NCBI GenBank assembly: GCA_964370295.1
Contig: CAYJIR010000029.1
Coordinates: 1 to 27,770 of the forward strand
DNA from: JAAYCI01 sp964370295
Lineage (GTDB): Bacteria; Bacillota; Clostridia; Oscillospirales; Ruminococcaceae
Direction of reading: 5' to 3'
DNA length: 27,770 nucleotides
Under the pieces are notes generated by a model, which was not told the DNA's origin, searched no databases, and saw only the letters and a program-made list of their open reading frames with translations. The first letter of the stretch is position 1. Every line of letters starts with the position of its first letter. Below are positions 6,501-13,530 of the stretch, one piece after another. A program made the position numbers and the translations under genes.

Positions 6501-8304
6501 GTTTTTCACCTCCTTTCTGTGCCTTTGGCAAGGCGGGCTGTGGGGTCCCCATCCGGGTCACTCTGGCGGCGGTGTTTTGCACGAGCTTTGCGGCGGCTTC
6601 TTTTTGTGTCTGCCAATGTTGCACCATCTCTTTGGCCCTTGGATACCCCACGGCTTCACGCTCTTTCCAAAGCAGATACAACGCCTCGGCGGTGCCGGCT
6701 TGGCCAAAAGCACCCATGAGATAATCGTTTTGTATTTGCGTCAACATATACGGTTTGTCGTGCTCCGAAGTTCCTGTGTTATCCACGGCAAAAACAAAAT
6801 CATCGTAGTAATATAGGCGGTCGCTCTCTTGGTCATACTCTAAGAAATCATAGCGATAAAATTCGGCCACTTCACCCGTATCTTCTAAGGCGTAGCAACG
6901 TCTTTCGTCTGCAAAGGCAAGCATCATCTTAAACATCACCTCATACAAACGGGCGAAAGCCGCTTCTTTCAGCATTTTTTTTGCCTTTTGCACATTTTGT
7001 GCCTGCTGCACCATCAACTCTTTCGAGGCCGCGGCCTGTGCGTTGGAATCGCTTTTTCCTTGGAACACATCGGTAATGCCCAAGATATTTTTGGCATATT
7101 GATAGGCATTGTCCACCACGGCAAAATCGGCTGTGGCATTGTATTCCAGCTGCACACTGCGTAGCATGTCCAATTGGCTGGGGCTCGTCAAACGCAGCAC
7201 CCGGCCAATTTCGTTGCTAAGCTCTATGTTTAAGTCGCTTGGCACGGCCGTAAAATGCCCGGCCACGGCCATTTTATCGCTGATTTTGCTCGTTGCAATG
7301 TTGCAACCCGTTTGTAGGCTTCGTATGGCCTCGCAGTCACTTTGGCCAAACAAGCTGTTGGGCTTTGTGGTGTTCACACGATAGGCCAAGGGTGGCATTT
7401 CCATTTTGTAATACGGCACGGTGCGCGGCTGCAAACGCACGCCGTTTTCGCTTTGTATCTGTTGCAGCGCCGGCACACGCATGCCATTTTTTAAGTACAA
7501 CTCCCCGCAAAGCTCTTCGCCGCCTTGGTCTTGATACTGTGTATTTTTTGCACCACAACGGCAGGGGCCATCCCCCGGCACGGGTGCAGCACAAACACCG
7601 CAGACACGCTCTTTTCGGTTTAGATAATCGGGCATATCCAAAAGCACACACTCGCCCGCCCAAGAGAGATATCCAAGCGTGCCATTTTCGCCTTTGTACA
7701 TCATCACCACTTGGGTTGCCAGCTCTTCGTTGTCGCTCTCTTCTGCCTCTCCCTCGCTGCCCTCTATGTCTTGCACGGCCACGCCATAACGCATCGCCAA
7801 GCGCTCTTTGGTGTCTTCTCGCACCACAAACCAATAGTCCATATCGTCAAAATGCACCACACCGGGCTGTGGCACAAACTCCAAGGGGCTATACAATTGT
7901 GCCGATATTTCCCCCGTTCTTGTGTGTGTTTTTTTGCTTTGGTCCCACTCTAGCATCACCAGTGAGGCACCCATAGTGCGGGTGACGCGCTCGGCCGTAT
8001 CCACCAAAACCTCCTGGTTCAGTCTTTCTATTTCTTTGCGAAGCATGGCGGTTATCACAGCCGCGCGCGCCTCATTCATCGGGTTTTTCTCTCTGGGCGT
8101 CACCAGCGGCAAGGGCACCGCGCCCGAAATTTGGCTGTTGATTAGCTCCGCCGTGAAATTGTACAGCATCTTTGTCTCTTTGGGTGTGCCCGTTTTGCCG
8201 CTTTCGTATTGTGCCTGCCATTGCCTGCAATGGTTTTTATAAGCGGCATGCTCGCCATTGGCACGGGAAAATCGCTCTTTTGCCTCTTGTAAACTATAGC
8301 GCAT
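6481..8304 (-). CDS. Phage portal protein
   Basis: This 607-residue protein forms the ring at one capsid vertex through which DNA is packaged and the tail attaches. ATG 8304 (MRYSLQEAKERF) follows GAGGAG by 8 bases and overlaps the terminase stop by 11 bases; an in-frame GTG at 8313 overlaps the ribosome site. Portal features are the N-terminal segment MLYNFTAELINSQISG, the central SLFGQSDCEAIRSLQTGCNI region, the long helical stem (ELMVQQAQNVQKAKKMLKEAA) and the aromatic crown-side stretch. Around residues 235-250 there is an insertion with a CxxC-(9)-CxC pattern (VCGVCAAPVPGDGPCRCG) that could bind zinc, which is not a usual portal feature as far as I know. Position right after the large terminase supports the call. 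Confidence 0.85.
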   Translation of the reverse strand: MRYSLQEAKERFSRANGEHAAYKNHCRQWQAQYESGKTGTPKETKMLYNFTAELINSQISGAVPLPLVTPREKNPMNEARAAVITAMLRKEIERLNQEVLVDTAERVTRTMGASLVMLEWDQSKKTHTRTGEISAQLYSPLEFVPQPGVVHFDDMDYWFVVREDTKERLAMRYGVAVQDIEGSEGEAEESDNEELATQVVMMYKGENGTLGYLSWAGECVLLDMPDYLNRKERVCGVCAAPVPGDGPCRCGAKNTQYQDQGGEELCGELYLKNGMRVPALQQIQSENGVRLQPRTVPYYKMEMPPLAYRVNTTKPNSLFGQSDCEAIRSLQTGCNIATSKISDKMAVAGHFTAVPSDLNIELSNEIGRVLRLTSPSQLDMLRSVQLEYNATADFAVVDNAYQYAKNILGITDVFQGKSDSNAQAAASKELMVQQAQNVQKAKKMLKEAAFARLYEVMFKMMLAFADERRCYALEDTGEVAEFYRYDFLEYDQESDRLYYYDDFVFAVDNTGTSEHDKPYMLTQIQNDYLMGAFGQAGTAEALYLLWKEREAVGYPRAKEMVQHWQTQKEAAAKLVQNTAARVTRMGTPQPALPKAQKGGEKHGLPTM

Positions 8305-10117
8305 GGTGCTCACTCCTCATTTGTAATATGCCGCCGTAGCGGACTTCCATTTCTTGTTTTACTTCGGGTTCGGCACGTCTGTAGTCCTCGTAAATATCAC
8401 GCGGCACATACACGGTTTTCTTCTCTTGCAAGCCACGATAGCTTTGCTGTTCTCTGGCTTTGTGTGCAATGGCCGCGGCAAAAATGCGGTCGTCATGGGT
8501 GCCGGCGCGTGCATCGGGGCGGCCTTTGTCGTCGTATTCAAAGGTCAAACATTCCAGCAAAAGCTCCCTATCTAAAATCCACTCGGGGTGCTCTGCCACC
8601 ACGGCCGAAAACAGCGACAATATCATGGGCCTTGTGTTGCCGTCGGTTTTAAACCCAAACTGTTTGGTAGCTTGTTTCGTATATTTTTCCTCTTGGCGCC
8701 GCAGGTATAAATGGGGATATTGCAGGCGTTGCAGCTCGGCCACCACCTGCAAGTTAAAGTTGATTTCCGGCGCCAGCAAGGCCTGATTGTAGTGCTGGCC
8801 CAGGGCATACAGCTGCTCTACAAACGGCGTACAATCGGCACTTTTTAGCGGCATATGCAAGCTAGCCACCTGCACGCCCGTGTCGTTGCGCAGCACAAAG
8901 GCGGTGTAGGCGTCGCTGCCTTCCCCGGCCGTGTCGCCCCCAATCACATAGGGAATGCCCGCGGCCGGCGCCTCATACTCGCAAATAAAACCCCCGTCCA
9001 TACACGAAAAGCCCGTGATGGTATCTCGCAGTTTTGGGTTTTGATATTGCACGGCAAAAGAGATGTTCTTATAGGCCAGCTTGCTCAGCTCGTTTAGTCG
9101 CCTGTGGATACTCTCGGCACGGAACACAGGCCGCCCCGAAGACAAAAAGGCCTCCTCGGCACTGCAAGGATACTCTTGCCTTATCAATTCTTTTTGAATA
9201 TATTGCCTATATTTTTGGGCATACCAAAAACATTGCTCGTGGCCAATGCCCTGTTCTTGCAGGTTTTGTAAACGCTGTGCCAGCCATGCATCGCCGGCGC
9301 TTGTTTGGTTTTCCAGCACGGGCAAGCGATATTCGGGCGTTTGCCACCAGGCAAAAAACAAATTTTCGTGTGCACCGTTTTGCCACATGGTTTGATAGTC
9401 GTTAAACCCATTGGCCGTGCTTTCGTATATCTTGATGCAATTGGGGGTGAGCGCCTCGCCCAGGCCCGCCTGGACGGCGGCAATGCCGTCGCGCCAATAG
9501 GCACATTCGCTGGCGTGCAAAAAATTAACCGTGCGGCTGCGCCCTGTGGTCTTGGTGGCCACATCCACCGAAAGATAGCTGTTTATCTTCTCAAAGCGCA
9601 GCTCCCTGCGGTTGTTATATTTTGTGGCAGGCTTAAATATGGCCGGCAATCGTTCATAAATAAATTTTGCCTTGTTTTCAAAAATCACTTGGGCGTTGTC
9701 TGCATCGTCGGCAATGGTAAGCCCCTCAAAATTGCGCTGTGTTAAAGCGGCGGCCAGCTGATATGCCGTTATCAGGGTGGTAAACCCCTGCTGGCGTCCT
9801 TTTAACACCATGATGGACACATCACTTCTTTGCCCGGTTTCGTATTCGTTTTTCACGCGGTTTAATGTGTGCACAAATTGCCTTTGCACGGCATTAAGAA
9901 CAAAGGGCACGGTTTCTTTTTGTTTGTTAACCACAAAGAAAAGGCATTCTATCAATAGTTCCGGCTGTTTGCGAATGTCGGCCATAAAATCTTCGCGCTG
10001 CAATATAATTTCGGCCGCGGCATTCACAAAGTCCTCTGCGTCTTTTGCCAAAGGGCGCAAGGCCAAAAGCTGTGCCATGGTTTGCGCTTGCACCATTTTT
10101 TCCCACGTCAATGTCAT
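8294..10117 (-). CDS. Phage terminase large subunit (TerL)
   Basis: This 607-residue packaging motor cuts concatemeric DNA and drives it into the prohead through the portal. Seen in order: a helical N-terminus; a Walker A-type motif KGRQQGFTT (about 106-114), the 'QxGFS/T' form usual in terminases; a Walker B-like region LHASECAYW with the catalytic Glu at about 204; the coupling motif ESTANG (about 232-237); and the RNase H-like nuclease with Asp in IGGDTAGEGSDAY (about 395), Glu in PEINFN (about 451) and Asp in THDDRIF (about 542). All key residues are present. ATG 10117 overlaps the stop of the small upstream gene as TGATG; a TTG at 10120 is the alternative start. The longer-than-P22 length is within the range of the family. 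Confidence 0.93.
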   Translation of the reverse strand: MTLTWEKMVQAQTMAQLLALRPLAKDAEDFVNAAAEIILQREDFMADIRKQPELLIECLFFVVNKQKETVPFVLNAVQRQFVHTLNRVKNEYETGQRSDVSIMVLKGRQQGFTTLITAYQLAAALTQRNFEGLTIADDADNAQVIFENKAKFIYERLPAIFKPATKYNNRRELRFEKINSYLSVDVATKTTGRSRTVNFLHASECAYWRDGIAAVQAGLGEALTPNCIKIYESTANGFNDYQTMWQNGAHENLFFAWWQTPEYRLPVLENQTSAGDAWLAQRLQNLQEQGIGHEQCFWYAQKYRQYIQKELIRQEYPCSAEEAFLSSGRPVFRAESIHRRLNELSKLAYKNISFAVQYQNPKLRDTITGFSCMDGGFICEYEAPAAGIPYVIGGDTAGEGSDAYTAFVLRNDTGVQVASLHMPLKSADCTPFVEQLYALGQHYNQALLAPEINFNLQVVAELQRLQYPHLYLRRQEEKYTKQATKQFGFKTDGNTRPMILSLFSAVVAEHPEWILDRELLLECLTFEYDDKGRPDARAGTHDDRIFAAAIAHKAREQQSYRGLQEKKTVYVPRDIYEDYRRAEPEVKQEMEVRYGGILQMRSEHHAL

Positions 10118-10362
10118 CAAATGATATCCTCCAGCTTTCTCTCTTCTGCAAGAGGCGCTTTTTTATCTTTGTCGGGCAAAAGAAATTTATCCAGCATCAT
10201 GCCCAGCAAGGTGATGGTTTCGCGCACATTTGCCTCAGGAATTTTTTGCATCAGTTGCTCGAAGCACAAGTCGGATATGGCCATAGCGGCTGTCCATTTT
10301 TGCTCTGTGTAGGAGGGTGGTTCCTCGCACACCCCGGCATTATGCTTTTCTTGCTTTTGCAT
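10117..10362 (-). CDS. Small protein in terminase small-subunit position
   Basis: This protein has 81 residues from ATG 10362 (MQKQEKHNAGVCEEPPSYTE), behind a strong GGGAGGTGA site. The C-terminal half is helical and charged (CFEQLMQKIPEANVRETIT, then LEDII). It overlaps TerL as TGATG, so the two are translationally coupled, as small and large terminase subunits usually are. I cannot see a DNA-binding helix-turn-helix, and it is shorter than most small terminases, so it may be a divergent TerS or an unrelated accessory protein. Small terminases recognise the packaging site and recruit TerL; this role is inferred from position only. Confidence 0.55.
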   Translation of the reverse strand: MQKQEKHNAGVCEEPPSYTEQKWTAAMAISDLCFEQLMQKIPEANVRETITLLGMMLDKFLLPDKDKKAPLAEERKLEDII

Positions 10363-10392
10363 TTTCGGCTTCACCTCCCTTCGCACCCAAAA

Positions 10393-10421
10393 AATATAAC
10401 TTGTTTGTGTTTCATTTTCAC
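10393..10421 (-). promoter_or_regulatory. Candidate late promoter of the terminase/structural operon
   Basis: Reading on the minus strand, GTGAAA (10421-10416) and TATATT (10398-10393) are spaced by 17 bases, just downstream of a clear terminator and just upstream of the first late gene. The -35 box is poor, as expected if the late regulator activates it. The call is based on position and partial match. Confidence 0.35.
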
Positions 10422-10441
10422 CATGTATTTTAGCATCAATT

Positions 10442-10477
10442 AAAAAAGCATCTGTTAAAAACACAGATGCTTTTTTT
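10442..10477. terminator. Bidirectional Rho-independent terminator
   Basis: GCATCTGT and ACAGATGC form an 8-bp stem, with an A6 tract on the left (T-tract on the minus strand) and T7 on the right. On the minus strand it ends the late-regulator transcript and separates it from the terminase operon. Confidence 0.85.
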
Positions 10478-10481
10478 CTAA

Positions 10482-10519
10482 TTACACTTTATCACACTTT
10501 GGCATGACATACACTGACA
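10482..10519. repeat. 38-bp direct repeat, copy 1 (3' UTR of late regulator)
   Basis: This copy is identical to 10568-10605. It is a second copy of the last codons of the late-regulator gene (reading SVYVMPKCDKV plus a stop on the minus strand) and lies between the gene and its terminator. The repeat period is 86 bases. Confidence 0.95.
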
Positions 10520-10567
10520 CACTCTGGCCCCTGCTTTGTTTGTGCACCAAGCTTCAAACTTTGCTGT

Positions 10568-10605
10568 TTACACTTTATCACACTTTGGCATGACATACAC
10601 TGACA
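10568..10605. repeat. 38-bp direct repeat, copy 2 (3' end of late regulator gene)
   Basis: This copy forms the 3' end of the late-regulator coding sequence, including its stop codon. It matches the 38 bases at 10482-10519 exactly. Confidence 0.95.
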
Positions 10606-11002
10606 TCCCCTCCATTTCTTGCAAGGCCGTCTTGTGCAGGCGATAGATTTGCCGCTCTGTATAGTTCATCTCTTCGGCCACCTGCTCGAAGCTGTGCCCC
10701 AAAAGATAGTGTAGCTGCAACACCATGCGTAGTTCTACACGTTGCATTGTGCCAATGCAGTCCAGCAGTTTTTTTTGCTGGACTGCCAGCAAATCCAGCA
10801 TTTGTTGTGCTTCGTTTTGCAACGCCACTGCGTTTTCTATACATGTTTGCATCTTTTGGGGGTTTGCCTGCTGCATGGGCATCCCCGTTATTTGCCTGGT
10901 TATATTTTCGGCCATGGCCAAAAGCCTTTCGCTACAATCCAGCTTAATTTGCGCTTCCTGATGCATTTTTTTGTGGTTTTTTAAATATTCTTTCATCGTC
11001 AC
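10568..11002 (-). CDS. Phage late transcription regulator, sigma-70 region-4-like HTH (ArpU/RinA type)
   Basis: This 144-residue protein has an N-terminal coiled-coil-like part (residues 1-95: TMKEYLKNHKKMHQEAQIK, then two helical stretches) and a C-terminal helix-turn-helix (about 103-136: LGHSFEQVAEEMNYTERQIY, then RLHKTALQEM). That end resembles sigma region 4 and the DUF1492/ArpU-like regulators that switch on late genes in phages of Gram-positive bacteria. I chose GTG 11002, 7 bases after AGGAG, because family members often begin with '(M/V)TxKEYL'; ATG 10996 is the alternative. It has its own near-consensus promoter (11123-11150) and is followed by a terminator and then by the terminase operon, just where a late activator gene usually lies. 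The 3' end is duplicated downstream. Confidence 0.75.
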   Translation of the reverse strand: MTMKEYLKNHKKMHQEAQIKLDCSERLLAMAENITRQITGMPMQQANPQKMQTCIENAVALQNEAQQMLDLLAVQQKKLLDCIGTMQRVELRMVLQLHYLLGHSFEQVAEEMNYTERQIYRLHKTALQEMEGMSVYVMPKCDKV

Positions 11003-11122
11003 ACGCTTTCTCCTTTCATTGTTCAAGACACCTCACCGCGTTATTTTGCATATGCTATCCTTTTTTCAGCTTTTGCTTGCTCCATTTTCGGCCTTTTCCA
11101 TCTTTTTTCGCAAAATAGGCAA

Positions 11123-11150
11123 ATTATCTTACCTGTCTAGATATTGTCAA
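11123..11150 (-). promoter_or_regulatory. Sigma-A-type promoter of the late-regulator gene
   Basis: On the minus strand a perfect TTGACA (11150-11145) and GATAAT (11128-11123) are separated by 16 bases. It lies 120 bases upstream of the regulator start. A short inverted repeat GTTAG-(7)-CTAAC at 11174-11190 is just upstream and could be a binding site or a weak hairpin. Confidence 0.75.
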
Positions 11151-11190
11151 CACTACCCAAGCCTTGCACCGTTGTTAGCATTTTTCTAAC

Positions 11191-11571
11191 CTAAACGAAC
11201 GTTTTGCTCTGCTGGCCCTTCTTTTCCGGGCTTGTATTTTGTGATAGTGCTCGCGGGCCAATGTTTTTTCTTTTATGCCAATCGGAAACTTTTTGGCGAT
11301 ACAAACGATCATTTTCAGCCATTTCGTCTAGGGGTTCTTCCTTTGTCTGCTGCACGGCCTGCATCATGTCTGCAATGGTGGGCGGAAATTTTAGGCTTTG
11401 CACCAAAATTTTTAAAGCCGGCTTTATCTCGCTTTCAAACTCGCAGTGTTGCAAGGCCGCATACCAAAGGTTCACCGTCTGTTGCATTTCCTCCAGCTTT
11501 TGGTTTGCATAAAACTTCGGGTAGGCCGTTTGTAATATAGCCAGCAGTTGTTTGGTTTGCTCTCGGTTCAT
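11191..11571 (-). CDS. Replicative helicase loader/inhibitor (phage G39P-type)
   Basis: This 126-residue protein starts at ATG 11571 after AAGGAGG. The N-terminal two thirds (MNREQTKQLLAILQTAYPKF, then LWYAALQHCEFE and KFPPTIADMMQAV) match the pattern of the 'replicative helicase loader/inhibitor' family known from phage SPP1 G39P, which binds the hexameric helicase and helps to place it at the origin. The C-terminal third is charged and probably flexible. It follows the replisome organiser gene, as its partners do in other Firmicutes phages. No separate DnaC-like or helicase gene is seen in the window, so the host helicase is the likely client. Family recognition is from pattern only. Confidence 0.75.
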   Translation of the reverse strand: MNREQTKQLLAILQTAYPKFYANQKLEEMQQTVNLWYAALQHCEFESEIKPALKILVQSLKFPPTIADMMQAVQQTKEEPLDEMAENDRLYRQKVSDWHKRKNIGPRALSQNTSPEKKGQQSKTFV

Positions 11572-11649
11572 GTTGGCCTCCTTATCATCTAGCTTTATTG
11601 TCTGTGCCCATAGAAATACTTGGCAGCGTTCCGGGGCCAGGGTTTCTTC

Positions 11650-12463
11650 TTATACTTTGGGGTCTAAAAAAGTATTTTGGGGTGTGGTTTTCTTCCTGTT
11701 TTGCTCCCATTTCCGCACCACTGCCTTCCAATCCTTCATGCCTTTTTTTCCCACACGCCAGCCCCGCTGGGTGTAAAACTGCACAAAATGCCGTGCATCC
11801 ACATTGCTTTCGCGCTGTTTGCAATAATCTTCCACTTCCTGCAATCTGGGCGGCCAAAAGATATCCTCCTCCCTTTTCTTCTCTTGTGCCCTTTNNNNNN
11901 NNNNNNNNNNNNNNNNNNNNNNNNNNNNNNNNNNNNNNNNNNNNNNNNNNNNNNNNNNNNNNNNNNNNNNNNNNNNNNNNNNNNNNNNNNNNNNCTTTCT
12001 CTATTTCTTTCTCTATTTCTTTCTCTTTCTCTGTGTTACATTTTGTTACACCCCCTGTTGCTGCAACTTGCTTCGCCGTGTTTTCCGCCTTAGATTTTTC
12101 GTTTTGCCTATGCTTTCGCACACGCTTCGCCACCTCACTTTCGCTGCCGGTCAACATTTCAAAATCTTGCAGTTTGTATGTATTTTCGTCCAATTTTTCT
12201 AGGCGTTTGCTCTTGACCAATACAGCCAGCAATGCCCGCACATTCTCGGCGCTATCGTCCAGCAGCAAAGCCATCTCTTCGGCAAACGAAGCTTCCACGC
12301 CTTCAAAATATAAAAGCCCGCCACTTGATACGCTTTCTAGAATCAAACGTAAATACAAAAGACAATGGTTGTTTCCCTCTGGCATCTTGCGCAGTTTTTT
12401 AACCATTTTATCTTCAAAAAAGCTTTTCTCCAGTTTCAGCCAATAATAGCGTTTTTCGCCCAT
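11650..12463 (-). CDS. Phage replisome organiser (interrupted by assembly gap)
   Basis: ATG 12463 (MGEKRYYWLKLEKSFFEDKM) follows GAGGGG. The first ~125 residues match the phage replisome-organiser N-terminal domain (winged-helix DNA binding; KLRKMPEGNNHCLLYLRLIL, then FEMLTGSESEVAKRV). A Lys/Glu/Ile repeat (EKEKEIEKEIEK) runs into 100 N at 11895-11994. After the gap the real C-terminus lies in another frame: it reads EVEDYCKQRESNVDARHFVQ and GKKGMKDWKAVVRKWEQ, the usual C-terminal signature of these proteins, and ends at 11650. The frame change therefore comes from the gap length being a placeholder, not from a mutation. The protein binds the phage origin and, with the loader, recruits the helicase. 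Confidence 0.8.
11895..11994. other. Assembly gap (100 N) inside the replisome organiser
   Basis: Exactly 100 unknown bases are flanked on the right by tandem CTTTCTCTATTT-like units coding for Lys-Glu-Ile repeats. A fixed 100-N filler of unknown true length is likely, caused by the low-complexity repeat. Confidence 0.9.
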
Positions 12464-12498
12464 AATCCCCTCGCTTTCCCGCCCGTGCTATGTTCAAA

Positions 12499-12699
12499 TC
12501 ACTCTTTGGTGGGCCTTGCCATGCTTCGATCTTTTGGCCATGGGCCACACCCTTGCCCCTGGGCATCGTCCGTTTCTAAAGCACGCTCGTGGGGCAATTC
12601 CCAAAATTCGCACCAACATTCTCGGCTCTTGTTTTTCAGTGGCGGTTCTGTTTCAAATCCACGCCTTCCGTCACTATTGGTGGGGAACCAGTATCGCAT
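12499..12699 (-). CDS. Small early prophage protein, Cys/Trp-rich (66 aa)
   Basis: This is the first ORF of the early operon. ATG 12699 (MRYWFPTNSDGRRGFETEPP) lies 7 bases after AAGAGG and about 55 bases after the predicted transcription start; an earlier in-frame start at 12789 is upstream of the promoter and can be excluded. The protein has 66 residues, several Trp and Cys (CWCEFWELPHER, then GQGCGPWPKD) and an Arg-containing end. I recognise no family. In other phages this position often holds small excisionase, Cro-like or host-interaction proteins, but no helix-turn-helix is visible here. Confidence 0.45.
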   Translation of the reverse strand: MRYWFPTNSDGRRGFETEPPLKNKSRECWCEFWELPHERALETDDAQGQGCGPWPKDRSMARPTKE

Positions 12700-12760
12700 G
12701 CATACACCTCTTACTCCACTCGATTTTTCACATTTAGTAGTTTTTCTTCTTTGTTGCAAT

Positions 12761-12789
12761 ATAATATCAGCATATATACTACTTGTCAA
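12761..12789 (-). promoter_or_regulatory. Early lytic promoter of the prophage
   Basis: On the minus strand TTGACA (12789-12784) and TATTAT (12766-12761) are spaced by 17 bases, a near-consensus sigma-A promoter for the early operon. The -35 box lies in a 15-bp palindrome, so repressor binding there would block it. Confidence 0.85.
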
Positions 12790-12793
12790 GTAG
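12779..12793. promoter_or_regulatory. Putative repressor operator (15-bp palindrome)
   Basis: CTACTTG-T-CAAGTAG is a perfect palindrome covering the -35 of the early promoter. The half-site end AGTAG recurs at 12736-12740 and 12830-12834. A second palindrome TTGTT-A-AACAA lies at 12807-12817. This layout suits cooperative binding of the CI-like repressor encoded to the right. Confidence 0.6.
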
Positions 12794-12820
12794 AAAATAT
12801 ACTATTTTGTTAAACAATTC

Positions 12821-12849
12821 TTGTTTTCCAGTAGTTTTAATGCTATACT
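12821..12849 (+). promoter_or_regulatory. Promoter of the repressor gene
   Basis: TTGTTT and TATACT are spaced by 17 bases, with an extended -10 (TGC before TATACT). An AGTAG half-site at 12830-12834 falls in the spacer, allowing autoregulation. Confidence 0.65.
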
Positions 12850-12871
12850 TAGGCATAAAAAGGAGGCTATT

Positions 12872-13489
12872 ATGGATATCATCAAATATCTACGCACACA
12901 AGCAGGACTATCACAAAAAGAATTGGCAGACCTTTTGCATGTAAATCAAACGGCGGTAAGCCAGTGGGAGCGTGGGGTAACCTATCCCAACATGCCCACA
13001 TTGCTGGCTTTGTCGGACATTTTTGGTGTTTCCTCCGATTGTCTTTTGCGTGGCAACCACAGCCCCCAAGATACACCCACCCACAAGGGGGTGCGCATAC
13101 CGGTTTTAGGCACCGTGGCTGCGGGCCTGCCCATAGAAGCCATAGAAGACATTGTGGATTTCGAGGAAATACCCGAAAGTTGGACACGTGGTGGCAAAGA
13201 ATATTTTGGTTTAAAAGTAAAGGGCGATAGCATGTATCCCAAATATTTAGAGGGAGACACCGTGATTGTATTAAAGCAAAACACCTGCGAGAGCCGGCAA
13301 GACTGTGTTGTCTATGTAAACGGCTATGATGCCACCTTGAAAACCGTGCTCTTAAACGAAAATGGCAGCCTCACCTTGCAACCACAAAACCCAACCTATC
13401 CGCCCACCACCTATTCAAAAGATAAGGTTGTGCAGTTGCCCGTGCTCATCTGTGGTGTGGTGGCAGAGCTTAGACGTTCGTTTTTGTAA
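12872..13489 (+). CDS. Phage CI/LexA-type repressor (HTH-XRE plus S24 peptidase)
   Basis: This 205-residue protein starts at ATG 12872 with an AAGGAGG site. Residues 1-60 are an XRE-type helix-turn-helix (AGLSQKELADLLHVNQTAVS as the DNA-reading part). Residues about 75-200 form a LexA/S24 self-cleaving domain: a cleavage site Ala84-Gly85 in TVAAGLP, catalytic Ser120 in KGDSMYPK and general-base Lys157 in DATLKTV. It therefore should bind operators, keep the lytic genes off, and be inactivated by RecA-stimulated self-cleavage during DNA damage. It is divergent from the early operon, with operators in between, the classic lysogeny switch. The right edge of the prophage appears to lie soon after it. 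Confidence 0.9.
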   Translation: MDIIKYLRTQAGLSQKELADLLHVNQTAVSQWERGVTYPNMPTLLALSDIFGVSSDCLLRGNHSPQDTPTHKGVRIPVLGTVAAGLPIEAIEDIVDFEEIPESWTRGGKEYFGLKVKGDSMYPKYLEGDTVIVLKQNTCESRQDCVVYVNGYDATLKTVLLNENGSLTLQPQNPTYPPTTYSKDKVVQLPVLICGVVAELRRSFL

Positions 13490-13530
13490 AAACTTGGCAA
13501 GGGGTCCCATTTTTATGCCTTTGCACAACG

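Noticed and set aside
7293..7976. Plus-strand frame of 227 codons antisense to the portal gene
   Set aside because: Arg/His/Pro-rich shadow translation with no start signals.
10482..10605. Two repeats with a spacer, considered as a minimal CRISPR
   Set aside because: Only two copies, one of which codes for the end of a gene; the spacing and lack of cas genes do not fit.
11585..11894. Frame reading on from the replisome organiser after the gap as if continuous
   Set aside because: That frame gives a non-homologous tail; the family C-terminal signature is in the other frame, so the continuous reading is an artefact of the 100-N filler.
11598..12446. Plus-strand frame across the N gap
   Set aside because: It is antisense to the replisome organiser. 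It is open only because of codon bias and the unknown bases, and its serine/phenylalanine-rich composition comes from the reverse of charged codons.
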